Assembly: GCA_963813375.1 (NCBI GenBank)
Contig: CAWEYT010000022.1
Coordinates: 62,001-126,000 of the forward strand
Direction: 5' to 3'
DNA: 64,000 bases
Origin: DASTFY01 sp963813375
Lineage (GTDB): Bacteria > Actinomycetota > Acidimicrobiia > Acidimicrobiales > Ilumatobacteraceae
This document shows, one piece after another, positions 35,721 through 44,342 of this stretch (position 1 is the first letter of the stretch; each line of letters begins with the position of its first letter). Both the position numbers and the translations under genes were made by a program. The notes below the pieces were generated by a model. The model saw nothing but the letters and a program-made list of their open reading frames with translations. It ran no database searches and was not told where the DNA came from.

Positions 35721-36536
35721 ATGAACACGAAGCCCGAGACGGCGAAGGTACGCTTCGACGTCCGCTCGACGGACGGCACATCGATCGCCGTCTGGACGGA
35801 GGGTCGGGGCCGAGCGCTCGTGCTGGTACACGGCTCGATCGCCGATCACACGACGTTCGAGCCGCTCGTGGCGGTCCTGCGCGATCGGTTCACCACCTTC
35901 TCGTTGGACCGGCGGGGCTTCGGGGCGAGCGGTGACGCTCCCGGGTACACCATCGAACGGGACTTCGAGGACGCCGCCGCCGTGGTCGACGAGGTGGCAG
36001 CGCGCACGGGTGGGCCGGTCGTGCTGTGGGGTCACTCCTACGGCGCCAACTGCGCGATGGGCGCCGCCGCCTTGACCCGGAACGTCTCCCACCTCGTGCT
36101 CTACGAACCGAGCCTCGGCCTTCCCTACCCGCCTGGCGCCATCGAGCGCATCGAGGCGGCCCTGGCTGGCGGCGACCCCGACACCGCCATCGCCATCGTG
36201 CTCGTGGAGCTCCTCGAGCTGACCGACGAGGAGATGGACGGCTACCGCGCCAGCCCGCTGTGGCCCACGCGTCTGGCGGCCGCCGGCACGATCCCGCGGG
36301 AGTGCCGAGCCGAGGAGGACTGGGTGTTCGAGCCGGGGCAGTTCGACGGGATCGGTGCGGCGACGCTCTTCCTGACCGGATCCGAGAGCGTGCCCGACGT
36401 GAAGGAGGCGACCGCGCAGGCTGCGCGGGCCATCCCCGGCGCCGAGGTCCAGGTCCTGGAGGGCCACGAGCACTTCGCCCACAAGACGGATCCCGCCCTG
36501 GTCGCGGACGTCATCGGCCGGTTCCTGTCGCGCTGA
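35721..36536 (+). CDS. Alpha/beta hydrolase (Ser nucleophile)
   Basis: 271 aa from ATG 35721 with GAGGAG. VLVHGSIADHTTFEP (oxyanion region), SLDRRGFGASGDAPGY, nucleophile elbow LWGHSYGANCAMG, acid region FLTGSESVPDV and catalytic His in VLEGHEHFAHKTDP. A small esterase- or peroxidase-like hydrolase of unknown substrate, no signal peptide. It is separated from the LuxR-fusion gene by 121 bp and ends before a 14-bp inverted repeat. Confidence 0.88.
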   Translation: MNTKPETAKVRFDVRSTDGTSIAVWTEGRGRALVLVHGSIADHTTFEPLVAVLRDRFTTFSLDRRGFGASGDAPGYTIERDFEDAAAVVDEVAARTGGPVVLWGHSYGANCAMGAAALTRNVSHLVLYEPSLGLPYPPGAIERIEAALAGGDPDTAIAIVLVELLELTDEEMDGYRASPLWPTRLAAAGTIPRECRAEEDWVFEPGQFDGIGAATLFLTGSESVPDVKEATAQAARAIPGAEVQVLEGHEHFAHKTDPALVADVIGRFLSR

Positions 36537-36551
36537 CGGCGGCGCCCCCGT

Positions 36552-36604
36552 CCGTTCATGGCCGACGTCACCGGAACGCTCGCGGCCAGATCGGCCATGA
36601 ACGG
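36552..36604. terminator. 14-bp perfect inverted repeat between convergent genes
   Basis: CCGTTCATGGCCGA (36552-36565) and TCGGCCATGAACGG (36591-36604) are perfect inverted repeats around a 25-nt centre. They lie between the ends of the rightward hydrolase gene and the leftward flavoprotein gene. The position suits a bidirectional transcription end, but no T-tracts are present; it could equally be a dispersed palindromic repeat. Confidence 0.45.
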
Positions 36605-36612
36605 TCGCGGCG

Positions 36613-38079
36613 TCATGACGGGAGCCGCGAGCTCTCCGGCTCCGTCTCGCCGGGAGCGCCCACGGCGTGCCGCGCCGCCGAGGCACCGGCGATCCGGCCG
36701 AAGACGGTGATGTTGGCGTACGAGTTCCCGCTCCCGACGTACTGAGCCCCGACCACACCGCCGGTGCACTCGCCCGCGGCGTAGAGACCCGGGGATGGGA
36801 TTGCTGCCCGGTCGAGAACCCGGGCGTCGCGGTCGATGCGCAGGCCGTACGCGGTGAAGCACACGGTCGCCGGGCGGATCTCCACTCCGTAGAACGGTGA
36901 CGTGGCGATGGGCTCGAGGAACTTCGCGTCCTTGGCGAACTCGTCGTCCTCGTGGGCGGCGACACCGCGGTTGTAGCGGGCGATGGTCCCGGCGAACTCG
37001 CGTACCGGCAGCCCGAGCGACTCCGCCAGCCCATCGATCGTCTCGGCCGTGTGGACGCGACCCTCGCGCACCATCTGGTCGACGATGTCCGTTGTCCAAT
37101 GTGGGCTCTGGCGTTTGCTCGAGCCGGGGATGGCCTGCTTGTAGCGGGCGATGCCGGCGTCGGTCGCCGCTTCCAGCGTGGCCCGGTCGCAGATGGCGAA
37201 TGCCCGGTCCCCCTGCTGCCGGATGAGGTTGTCCATGATCCCGTACGGCGCGGTCTCGTCGCCGAAGCGGCGACCGTCGGCGTTGACCAGGATCAGCCAC
37301 CCGGGCAGGTACGCCTCGTAGATGGGCGCGAAGCCGGCGTGCAGCAACCGCAACCCGCGGTCGTGACCGATCGTCTGCGCCTCGACCTGGGCGCCGAGGT
37401 CGAGCGCGTCGCCACGGGAGCCTTCGGCGCCGATGTACCAGGCCGATCCCGTCGCCGCGGCCGAGGGGAAGTGGGCCGCCAGCTTGGCGGCGTCGTTGCC
37501 GAAGCCACCTGCCGCCAGCACGACGGCGCCGGCCGTGATCTCGTCATCGCCGACGGCGACGCCGGTGACCGAGCCGTCGGTCGCCGTCAGCAGGCGGTCG
37601 ACCCGCTGGCCGAGCGCGATGTCGATGTCGTGCTCGCGGCAGTGCCGGTGGAGGACGTCGACGACGCCCTGCCCTCGCCCGATGGGCACGTGGACGCGCG
37701 GGATGCGCTCGTCACCGCCGTAGACGAGCTGGGGGTAGTACTCGACGCCAAGGTCCCCCAACCACTCGACGGTCGGGCCGACGAGCTCCGTGAACCGACG
37801 GACGACGGCGGTGTCGACGTCCCAACGGTTGAGTTGGAGGTAGTCGTGGAACAGGGACTCGGCATCGTCTTCGATGCCCAGGGCGCGCTGGTACCGCGTG
37901 CCGGCGCCCATGATGAGCCCACCCGACAGGCGCGACGACCCTCCGACGACACCCTCGCTCTCCGCGACCAGGACACGTCGGGCGCCCGCCTCGCACGCCG
38001 TCAGCGCGGCCGAGAGACCCGCCGCGCCGGAACCGACCACCAGCACGTCGACGTCGGTCGCTGCTCGGGCCTCGTCCAT
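36613..38079 (-). CDS. FAD-dependent oxidoreductase, fumarate reductase/ketosteroid dehydrogenase-like flavoprotein
   Basis: 488 aa from ATG 38079 with GAGGAGG. FAD-binding VDVLVVGSGAAGLSAALTACEAG, GGSSRLSGGLIMG, VVLAAGGFGND, the FAD_binding_2 catalytic domain (GWLILVNADGRRFGDE, AYGLRIDRDARVL), and the C-terminal SPGLYAAGECTGGVVGAQYVGSGNSYANITVFGR. It belongs to the succinate/fumarate/3-ketosteroid-dehydrogenase flavoprotein group. The substrate is not evident; the GSGNSYANI motif is shared with many actinobacterial 'fumarate reductase-like' proteins. Monocistronic. Confidence 0.9.
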   Translation of the reverse strand: MDEARAATDVDVLVVGSGAAGLSAALTACEAGARRVLVAESEGVVGGSSRLSGGLIMGAGTRYQRALGIEDDAESLFHDYLQLNRWDVDTAVVRRFTELVGPTVEWLGDLGVEYYPQLVYGGDERIPRVHVPIGRGQGVVDVLHRHCREHDIDIALGQRVDRLLTATDGSVTGVAVGDDEITAGAVVLAAGGFGNDAAKLAAHFPSAAATGSAWYIGAEGSRGDALDLGAQVEAQTIGHDRGLRLLHAGFAPIYEAYLPGWLILVNADGRRFGDETAPYGIMDNLIRQQGDRAFAICDRATLEAATDAGIARYKQAIPGSSKRQSPHWTTDIVDQMVREGRVHTAETIDGLAESLGLPVREFAGTIARYNRGVAAHEDDEFAKDAKFLEPIATSPFYGVEIRPATVCFTAYGLRIDRDARVLDRAAIPSPGLYAAGECTGGVVGAQYVGSGNSYANITVFGRIAGASAARHAVGAPGETEPESSRLPS

Positions 38080-38288
38080 GTCAGCCTCCTCGATCGCGCG
38101 CCACGGTAACCGTGAGGTCACGGCATCGGCCCATCCTCTGCGCTGTCGAAGGCTCGTGGCGGCTGGCTCCGGGCCAGCGCCATCCGGCGTCAGGTCAGCG
38201 TTGTTCAGAAGCGGCTCAGCAGACGCCTTGAGAAGTTCGGCGCATCCTCAACCGCGAGCATCTGTAGCCGCCCACCGGCAAGCCGTGA

Positions 38289-38396
38289 TCACACGGCTCG
38301 CTTCGGGTCCTGCTTCGCCTTCTTCTCGGCCCGCTTCTCCTTCAGGGTCTTGCCGGACTTCTTCGATTGGTGTTGGCGTGGCGACTTGTCGGCCAT
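38289..38396 (-). CDS. Very small Lys-rich protein
   Basis: 35 aa, start ATG 38396 with GGGGAG/AGGAC upstream. Sequence begins MADKSPRQHQSKKSGKTLKEK and continues with alternating Lys/Glu/Ala to KQDPKRAV. Very basic and probably helical; tiny basic proteins beginning MADKSPR are widespread in Actinobacteria and are of unknown role, possibly nucleic-acid binding. Codon use and RBS support a real gene. Confidence 0.7.
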   Translation of the reverse strand: MADKSPRQHQSKKSGKTLKEKRAEKKAKQDPKRAV

Positions 38397-38482
38397 CTCG
38401 TCCTATCTCCCCGGTGGATCGTCGTCTTCCAAGAGGATGTGGGACGACCCTACCGGTTGGCACTCGTGCTGTTTCTCCGAGT

Positions 38483-39535
38483 TCAAGGCGTCGGGGGCAG
38501 CGAGAACACGCGATGTCGCCGACAGCTGACCACTGCCTCGTAGGCCGCGAGGTACTCGTCGGTCATGCGATCCAGGCCGAAGTGGGCGACCGAGTGCTGT
38601 CGTACCCGTGCCCGGTCGAGTGCTCCGACCGCGGCCACCGCTTCGACGGCCTGCTCCGCGTCGCGGACCAGGAAGCCGGTGACCCTGTCCTCGACGAGCT
38701 CAGGCATGGATCCGCGCCGGTAGGCGACGACGGGCGTGCCGCACGCCATCGCCTCGATGACGCTGTAGCCGAAGGGCTCGTCGAAGCCGATGAGGTGCAG
38801 CAGCGCGATGGCTCCGCCAAGCACGTCCGACCGGAGCTCAGGCCCGACGGCTCCGACGTAGCGCACCCGTACACCGTCGATTGCTGGTGCGATGACTTCG
38901 TCGTAGTACTGCTGATCTTGGATGATGCCGGCGATGACCAGCGGCAGGCCGGCCCGGCGCGCGACATCGATGGCATCCGCGGTTCCCTTGTCGGGATGGA
39001 TGCGGCCGAAGAACAACAGGTAGCCGTCGGGGCTGTCGTGCAGCTCGAACGCGTCCGGGTCGATGCCGTGGTGGATGGTGGCCAGGTAGGTGAGTCGCGG
39101 ATGGCGGTCGGCGTCGCTGATGGCGATGTAGGCGCCGAGGTGGTCGTACTTCTCGTACACGGCCACGATGGCCGGCGAGGAGAAGCCGTGGATCGTGGTC
39201 AGCACGGGTGTGGACACGAGGGCGCTGTAGGTCAACGGCAGGAAGTCGAAGCTGTTGTGGATGAGGTCGAACTCTCCGGCGCGCTCGAACAGGGCCGAGA
39301 TGTGGAGGCATTCGGACACCTTCGGGTTCGCGTCAGGATCCTCCTCCCAGCCGTGCGGCACGACCGAGGAGAGTCGGCCGGCGGTCCGCGAGTCACCGGA
39401 CGCGAAGAGGGTGACGTCGACGCCGCGCTCCACCAGGCGTTCGGTGAGCAGCGACGCGAACTGCTCCCAGGGCCCGTAGTGACGAGGCGGCACCCGCCAC
39501 GCGATCGGGGCCAGCATGGCGACGCGAAGACCCAC
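38483..39535 (-). CDS. Glycosyltransferase family 4 (GT-B)
   Basis: 350 aa from GTG 39535. N-terminal VAMLAPIAWRVPPRHYGPWEQ (nucleotide-sugar pocket entry), DLIHNSFDFLPL, TIHGFSSPAIVAVYEKY, then the GT4 C-terminal motifs YLLFFGRIHPDKGTADAI, and FDEPFGYSVIEAMACGTPVVAYRRGSMPEL with the E-x7-E pattern. It transfers a sugar from an NDP or GDP donor; acceptor unknown. No operon partner on this strand. Confidence 0.9.
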   Translation of the reverse strand: MGLRVAMLAPIAWRVPPRHYGPWEQFASLLTERLVERGVDVTLFASGDSRTAGRLSSVVPHGWEEDPDANPKVSECLHISALFERAGEFDLIHNSFDFLPLTYSALVSTPVLTTIHGFSSPAIVAVYEKYDHLGAYIAISDADRHPRLTYLATIHHGIDPDAFELHDSPDGYLLFFGRIHPDKGTADAIDVARRAGLPLVIAGIIQDQQYYDEVIAPAIDGVRVRYVGAVGPELRSDVLGGAIALLHLIGFDEPFGYSVIEAMACGTPVVAYRRGSMPELVEDRVTGFLVRDAEQAVEAVAAVGALDRARVRQHSVAHFGLDRMTDEYLAAYEAVVSCRRHRVFSLPPTP

Positions 39536-39749
39536 TGTGACGCCTCTCGATCGTCGGCGGAGTGCGCCAGGCGCCCGCCTCTCGCTCGACCGTAGCCCGC
39601 GGGCTCACCGGGGGCCGGGGCACGACCTCGGCGCGGCCCGGGTAGGGTGGCGTCACCACCTCGTAGGGACGGCCCGTCTGCGCAGGACGACCGAATCGGT
39701 TGTCGCCCGACAAAGGCCCGACGCCTCTCCTGGATCCGCAAGGAGCGTC
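39536..39749. other. Divergent intergenic region
   Basis: A 214-bp gap between the leftward GT4 gene and the rightward small-protein group. Apart from the AAGGAG RBS at 39739-39745 I see no convincing promoter or repeat; overlapping open frames on both strands have no protein-like features. Confidence 0.4.
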
Positions 39750-39923
39750 ATGGCCGAAACCGTCACGTCACCCACCGTCGAGCTGCCCGAGTCGCGCCGT
39801 TGCGGACGGTGCCGCGGGAACTTCCCAGGCGATCCGACGTTGCCGAGGACCGCCCATCCCGACTGGTGGGTGTGCCCTGCCTGTCATGTCGCCCTCTTCG
39901 GGCCGGAGCGTCAGCCGTGTTGA
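39750..39923 (+). CDS. Small zinc-finger-like protein
   Basis: 57 aa from ATG 39750 with an AAGGAG RBS. Two Cys pairs, RRCGRCRGNF and WWVCPACHVALFG, 23 residues apart, fit a four-Cys zinc ribbon. The C-terminus is GPERQPC. Role unknown. It is coupled to the next gene by overlap and is the first of three small genes in tandem. Confidence 0.68.
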   Translation: MAETVTSPTVELPESRRCGRCRGNFPGDPTLPRTAHPDWWVCPACHVALFGPERQPC

Positions 39924-40213
39924 GGCTCCAGTGGAACGCGTTGCAGGTCGGCGACGAGGTGCTGGTGCACGACGACGCCGACATCTCACTGCGCCTCCAG
40001 CCAGGGACCGTCGCGATGGTGCAGACGGCCCACCGCGCCAACGACGTCGGTGTGCGTGTGACCGGCCAGTCCGGCCAAGTCCGCGTCGTTCGGCCGAGCC
40101 GCCTGTCGGTCCACCTCGATCCTCGGGATACGACCGAGGAGTGCTGGCGCTGCGACGCCATTGCCGCCAGAGCGGGGCGCGGGCCCGAGGCAGCTGCCGC
40201 GAGCGCGCCGTGA
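39917..40213 (+). CDS. Small protein with possible SH3-like barrel, unknown function
   Basis: 98 aa from GTG 39917 (TTG 39920 also fits), overlapping the stop of the zinc-finger gene. The sequence has short beta-strand-like stretches, VGDEVLVHDDADISLRLQPG and VAMVQTAHRANDVGVRV, then RVVRPSRLSVHLD and a Cys pair TEECWRCDAIAARAG. It resembles small KOW/SH3-type barrels with a Cys motif tail, but this is only an impression. It overlaps the following gene by GTGA. Confidence 0.6.
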   Translation: MLRLQWNALQVGDEVLVHDDADISLRLQPGTVAMVQTAHRANDVGVRVTGQSGQVRVVRPSRLSVHLDPRDTTEECWRCDAIAARAGRGPEAAAASAP

Positions 40214-40395
40214 CCAGGTGGGAGTACCTGATCGTCTCCCTTCCCGACTTCGAGCCGGCAAAGGCGGTGCAAGGCGGATCGGCCTCGGTCACGAGGCTCA
40301 ACCGCGAGGGTGCGGACGGTTGGGAGGCGCTCGGGATGACCGCCCTCCCGGACGGCAACTTCGCGGTCCTGCTGAAGCGGCCGCTCGACGACTGA
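40210..40395 (+). CDS. DUF4177-like small protein
   Basis: 61 aa from GTG 40210, coupled to the gene before it. WEYLIVSLPDFEPAK at the start and LNREGADGWEALGMTALPDGNFAVLLKRPL at the end match the DUF4177 plan (WEY...LNxxGxxGWE). DUF4177 proteins are small ferredoxin-like folds of unknown function. No TM segment. Confidence 0.78.
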   Translation: MTRWEYLIVSLPDFEPAKAVQGGSASVTRLNREGADGWEALGMTALPDGNFAVLLKRPLDD

Positions 40396-40689
40396 GCAGT
40401 CGCCGGCGACTGATCGAGCACGCGCAGGCCGGCTGCCGGCCGGTGGGCGCAGCTGGCCGGCTGGTAGCCTGACGACGTCAGATCCTCCTCTCCACAGACT
40501 TCGTTACGTTCGACCTCGGCTTTGGTGGGTCGGGCACGACGGAGGAGAGGCCGGATGTTGGACGCACCGACCTTCTGATCGGCGTGACGTCGACGTGGCT
40601 GCGTTGCCATCGACGCACGACGGTTCTTGGGCCGTCGCGGCAGAAGTAGCCGTCGTTGACTGCTACGCCCGAGCCTGGAGGTTGTTGGC
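40396..40689 (+). promoter_or_regulatory. 294-nt leader of the GT4-GH130 operon with hairpins
   Basis: No gene is seen. The stretch can fold into several hairpins: CCTCTCC near 40487 with GGAGAGG near 40544, GTCGA-TGG with CCA-TCGAC around 40590-40615, and CGACGG/CCGTCG around 40616-40636. A GGAGG RBS lies 8 nt before ATG 40690. Whether this is a structured mRNA leader or just promoter DNA cannot be decided here; I recognise no known riboswitch consensus. Confidence 0.4.
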
Positions 40690-41823
40690 ATGTCGACGTC
40701 GTTTGGATTCCTGAGCAGCTTTCCCCCGACCCAGTGCGGGCTGGCGACGTTCACGGCCGCCCTCGAGGCGGAGATCGCGGCCGCCGGGCACGAGACCGGC
40801 GTCGTCCGAGTGCTCGAGCGGCCCGCTGCCTCGACCGGGTCGACGGTCCTGCAGCACATGGTGCACGGCCAACCCGGCGCGGTGGAACGCTCGGCCGCGG
40901 TCCTGAACGCCTTCGACGTGGTGGTGGTGCAGCACGAGTACGGCATCTACGACGGACCCGACGGTGACAGCGTCGTCGAGGTCCTCGACCTGCTCCGGGT
41001 GCCCAGCATCGTGGTCCTCCACACCGTGTTGGTCGAGCCGACGCGGCATCAACGCGAGGTGCTGGACGCGATCGGGCGACGCGCGAGCGCGCTGGTCACG
41101 ATGACCTCGACGGCGCACCAGCGGCTCATCGATCACTACGACGTCGACGACGCCAAGGTCGCGGTGATCCCGCACGGCGCCGCTGGTGGGTGCCACGGCC
41201 GCCCTCACCGGCCGGATGGGCGAGGTCCGCTGATGCTCACGTGGGGTCTCCTCGGGCCCGGCAAGGGCATCGAGCGGGTCATCGAAGCGCTGCCATCGCT
41301 TCGGGACCTCGTCCCCCGGCCTCACTACCTGGTGGAGGGTGAGACGCACCCGAAGGTGCTCGAACGCGACGGTGAGGCCTACCGGGATGGGCTCGTCGCA
41401 CGCGCCCGCGCCCTCGGCGTCACGGACATGGTGACCTTCCGGTCCCGCTACCTCGACGTCGACGCGCTGAGCTCGCTCGCCGCGTCGGCCGACGTGGTGA
41501 TCCTGCCGTACGACTCCCGCGAGCAGGTCACCTCCGGGGTGCTCATCGAGGCGGTGACGGCACATCGGCCGGTCGTCGCCACGGCGTTCGCACACGCGGT
41601 CGAGCTGCTGGCCTCGGGGGCCGGCATCGTGGTCGACCACGACGATCCGAGCGCCATGGGTGCGGCCATCCGCCTCGTGCTGTGTGAACCGGCGCAGGCC
41701 GCGACCATGGTCACGCGGGCTGCCGCGCTCGCCCCCGATCTCCTGTGGTCGGCGGTCGCCGCGCGGTACCGCGCACTCGCTGACGACCTCGTGACGGCTG
41801 ACGCCGCGGCAGCGTTGACGTGA
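40690..41823 (+). CDS. Glycosyltransferase family 4 (GT-B)
   Basis: 377 aa from ATG 40690. N-terminal FGFLSSFPPTQCGLATFTAAL, VVVVQHEYGIYDGPDGD (acceptor-side motif), then LTWGLLGPGKGIERVIEAL and the sugar-nucleotide part VVILPYDSREQVTSGVLIEAV with VVATAFAHAVELL. The segment between 41183 and 41228 reads oddly (GGCHGRPHRPDGRG), while the next frame gives VGATAALTGRMGEVR, so two compensating indels may sit there. First gene of a three-gene coupled operon with the toroid protein and GH130; probably makes or processes a mannose-containing glycan. Confidence 0.9.
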   Translation: MSTSFGFLSSFPPTQCGLATFTAALEAEIAAAGHETGVVRVLERPAASTGSTVLQHMVHGQPGAVERSAAVLNAFDVVVVQHEYGIYDGPDGDSVVEVLDLLRVPSIVVLHTVLVEPTRHQREVLDAIGRRASALVTMTSTAHQRLIDHYDVDDAKVAVIPHGAAGGCHGRPHRPDGRGPLMLTWGLLGPGKGIERVIEALPSLRDLVPRPHYLVEGETHPKVLERDGEAYRDGLVARARALGVTDMVTFRSRYLDVDALSSLAASADVVILPYDSREQVTSGVLIEAVTAHRPVVATAFAHAVELLASGAGIVVDHDDPSAMGAAIRLVLCEPAQAATMVTRAAALAPDLLWSAVAARYRALADDLVTADAAAALT

Positions 41824-42832
41824 GCACGCCGCCGCAGGTCACCTTCGAGCACGTGCAGCGGCTCAGCGACGACGTCGGCATCTTCGAGCACGCCGAGGGA
41901 GCGACGCCGCGGCGGCACCTCGGGTACTGCCTCGACGACGTCGCTCGTGGACTCGTGGTCGTGGCCCGCCAACCCGACCCGACGCCATTGCTCCGCGACC
42001 TCATGGACCGCTACCTCGCCTTCGTCATCCGCGCTCAGGCCCCGAACGGGCGGTGCCACAACCGCCTTGCCCTCGACCGCCGCTGGACGGACGAGGCCGG
42101 TGTCGACGACTGCTGGGGACGGGCGCTGTGGGGCCTCGGGACCGCGGCGGCCCGCGCCGGCGACGACACCGTCCGGCGGCGCAGCGCAGAGGCGTTCGCG
42201 CTCAGCGCCCGCTGGCGCTGCCGGTACCGGCGGGCGATGACCTTCGCGGCGCTCGGCGCAGCGGAGGTCCTCACCGTCGCACCCGGCGACCCAGCCGCCA
42301 GGTCGCTGCTCGCCGCCGCCGTCCGGTCCATCGGACGCCCGACCGGCAGCCGCACGTGGCCATGGCCCGAAGCACGCCTGACGTACGCCAACGCTGCCAT
42401 GCCCGAAGTCCTCCTCGCGGCCGGCGAGCACCTCGGCGACCGGCGCGCCCTCGACGACGGCCTGAGCTCCTCGGCTGGCTGGTCGACCTCGAGACAAGGG
42501 ACGGCCACCTGTCAGTGACGCCGGTCGGGGGCTGGTCGCTCGGCGAGCCCCGCCCCGCCTTCGATCAGCAGCCGATCGAGGTCGCAGCCCTGGCCGACGC
42601 GTGTACCCGCGCGCAGCGTCTGAGCGGCGATGTGCGGTGGGCCCAGACCGTTGATCGCGCGGTCGGCTGGTTCCTCGGTGACAACGACGCCGGGATCGCG
42701 CTCTACGAGCCCTCCACCGGAGGCGGCTGCGATGGTCTCCACGCGGACGCTCGCAACGAGAACCAGGGCGCCGAATCGACGTTGGCCATGATCGCCACGC
42801 TGCAGCACGCTCGCGCGCTCGTGCAGTCGTGA
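41820..42832 (+). CDS. Alpha/alpha-toroid glycosidase-like protein (one frame change)
   Basis: About 337 aa from GTG 41820 (GTGA overlap with the GT4 gene). Helical repeats with HLGYCLDDVARGLVVVAR, RCHNRLALDRRWTDEAG, DDCWGRALWGLGTAAAR and TWPWPEARLTYANAAMPEVL, and after a frame change near 42470 LLGWLVDLETRDGHLSVTP, FDQQPIEVAALADACTRA and CDGLHADARNENQGAESTLA. The D-D, W-P-W-P and N-E-N-Q-G-A-E-S blocks are typical of proteins encoded beside GT4 and GH130 genes. The catalytic role is unknown. Confidence 0.83.
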
Positions 42833-44304
42833 GGCCGACGGCAGCCGTCGACGTTCGCCGCAGCGGCCAACGGCTGCGGCCCGACCCGAGTCGGGTGCTG
42901 GCCAAGCTGTTCATCCCGGGTCAGGAAGGCGCGATCGAGGGCGAGTCCCGGGCCGGCTCGGTCGTCAAGCGCGTGTTGGAGCTCGACGACGACGAGGCGG
43001 CGGCGACGCTGGCCGAGGTCGTGGCCTCCTTCTCGGGTCGGCACGCCGATCTCGGCGCCACGCTGGATGAGCACTTCGAGCTGGTCTCGCACCGGATCGA
43101 GCACCCTGCCGAGCTGTCGACCGCTCGACGCCGGCTGGTAGGCGCCTACTTCACCCAGGAGTACGCGGTCGAGAGCGCGGCGATCTGCAACCCGTCGATC
43201 GTGCCCCACCCGGACCAGAGCGAGCTGGGTCCGGACGACGCTCGCTTCGTGATGAGCCTGCGGGCCGTGGGTGAAGGCCACCGCTCGTCGATCGAGTTCC
43301 GCACTGGGGTCATCGCCCATGGATCCGAGGTCCGCTTCGACGCGCCCGGGGCGCACCTGTGCAGCGGACGTCCGGGCCCGTGTCACTACCAGCGGGACGT
43401 GTTCCACAGGGTGCTGCGGTCGCTCGGCGACGACGGCACGAGCGCGGCGTTCGTGCTCGACTCGCTGCCAGACCCGTTCACCGGCGACGAACTCGAGCAG
43501 GCGATGGGGGCCCTGCACGACCAGCTGGTCACCCGCCGCGGCGCGACGGAGACGATCGACCGCATCCGATGGGTCGCGTCCTCCAACTACGAAGTCGCAT
43601 TCCCGACGGTTTCGTCCGTCTCCGAGCGGGTCCTGTCGCCGACGGCGCCGATCGAGAGCCACGGGATGGAGGACGCCCGCTTCGTCCGGTTCGTCGATGA
43701 CGACGGCATCGCCACCTACTTCGCGACCTACACCGCGTACGACGGGACCCACGTCGGATCGCAGCTCCTGACCACCGCCGACTTCCGCACGTTCACCAGC
43801 ACCCAGCTCACCGGACGAGGAGCCCGGAACAAGGGCATGGCCCTCTTCCCTCGCCGTATAGGCGGTCGCTACGTCGCGCTCTCTCGATGGGACCGCGAGA
43901 CCAACGCCATCGTGACCTCTGACGACCCAACGGTCTGGGATGACCCGGTCGCCCTGCAACGCCCCGCCGAGCCGTGGGACCTCATCCAGCTCGGCAACTG
44001 CGGATCGCCGATCGAGTCGCCGGCCGGGTGGATCATGCTCACCCACGGTGTCGGACCGATGCGCCGGTACGCCATCGGGGCCGAGTTGCTCGACCTCGAC
44101 GACCCCACCCGCGTCATCGGCCACCTGAGGGAGCCGCTGCTCACACCGGCGGAGGACGAACGCGACGGCTATGTCCCGAACGTCGTCTACTCGTGCGGAG
44201 CGATGCTGCACGGCGACACCATCGTGCTCCCGTACGGGATCTCGGACGCGAACGTCGGCATCGCCACCATCCCCCTGGGCCAGCTCCTCGACCGGTTGAC
44301 CTGA
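42829..44304 (+). CDS. GH130-family glycoside phosphorylase/hydrolase
   Basis: 491 aa from GTG 42829, GTGA overlap with the preceding gene. Five-bladed propeller features: SAAICNPSIVPHPDQ, HGMEDARFVRFVDDDG (the GxEDxR core of GH130), YFATYTAYDG, RNKGMALFPRRIGGRYVALSR, LGNCGSPIESPAGWIMLTHGVG and CGAMLHGDTIVLPYG. GH130 enzymes are mostly beta-mannoside phosphorylases (some hydrolases), so the operon may build or recycle a mannose-type oligosaccharide. The N-terminal about 110 residues are an additional helical region common in the long GH130 subgroup. Confidence 0.92.
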   Translation: MRPTAAVDVRRSGQRLRPDPSRVLAKLFIPGQEGAIEGESRAGSVVKRVLELDDDEAAATLAEVVASFSGRHADLGATLDEHFELVSHRIEHPAELSTARRRLVGAYFTQEYAVESAAICNPSIVPHPDQSELGPDDARFVMSLRAVGEGHRSSIEFRTGVIAHGSEVRFDAPGAHLCSGRPGPCHYQRDVFHRVLRSLGDDGTSAAFVLDSLPDPFTGDELEQAMGALHDQLVTRRGATETIDRIRWVASSNYEVAFPTVSSVSERVLSPTAPIESHGMEDARFVRFVDDDGIATYFATYTAYDGTHVGSQLLTTADFRTFTSTQLTGRGARNKGMALFPRRIGGRYVALSRWDRETNAIVTSDDPTVWDDPVALQRPAEPWDLIQLGNCGSPIESPAGWIMLTHGVGPMRRYAIGAELLDLDDPTRVIGHLREPLLTPAEDERDGYVPNVVYSCGAMLHGDTIVLPYGISDANVGIATIPLGQLLDRLT

Positions 44305-44342
44305 CCCGTCGCCGTCGGAGCAGAGAGCAGGCGCTGCAGGGT

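Noticed and set aside
40396..40689. Known riboswitch (ydaO, cobalamin or c-di-GMP type)
   Set aside because: No matching conserved core sequence could be seen; only generic hairpins.
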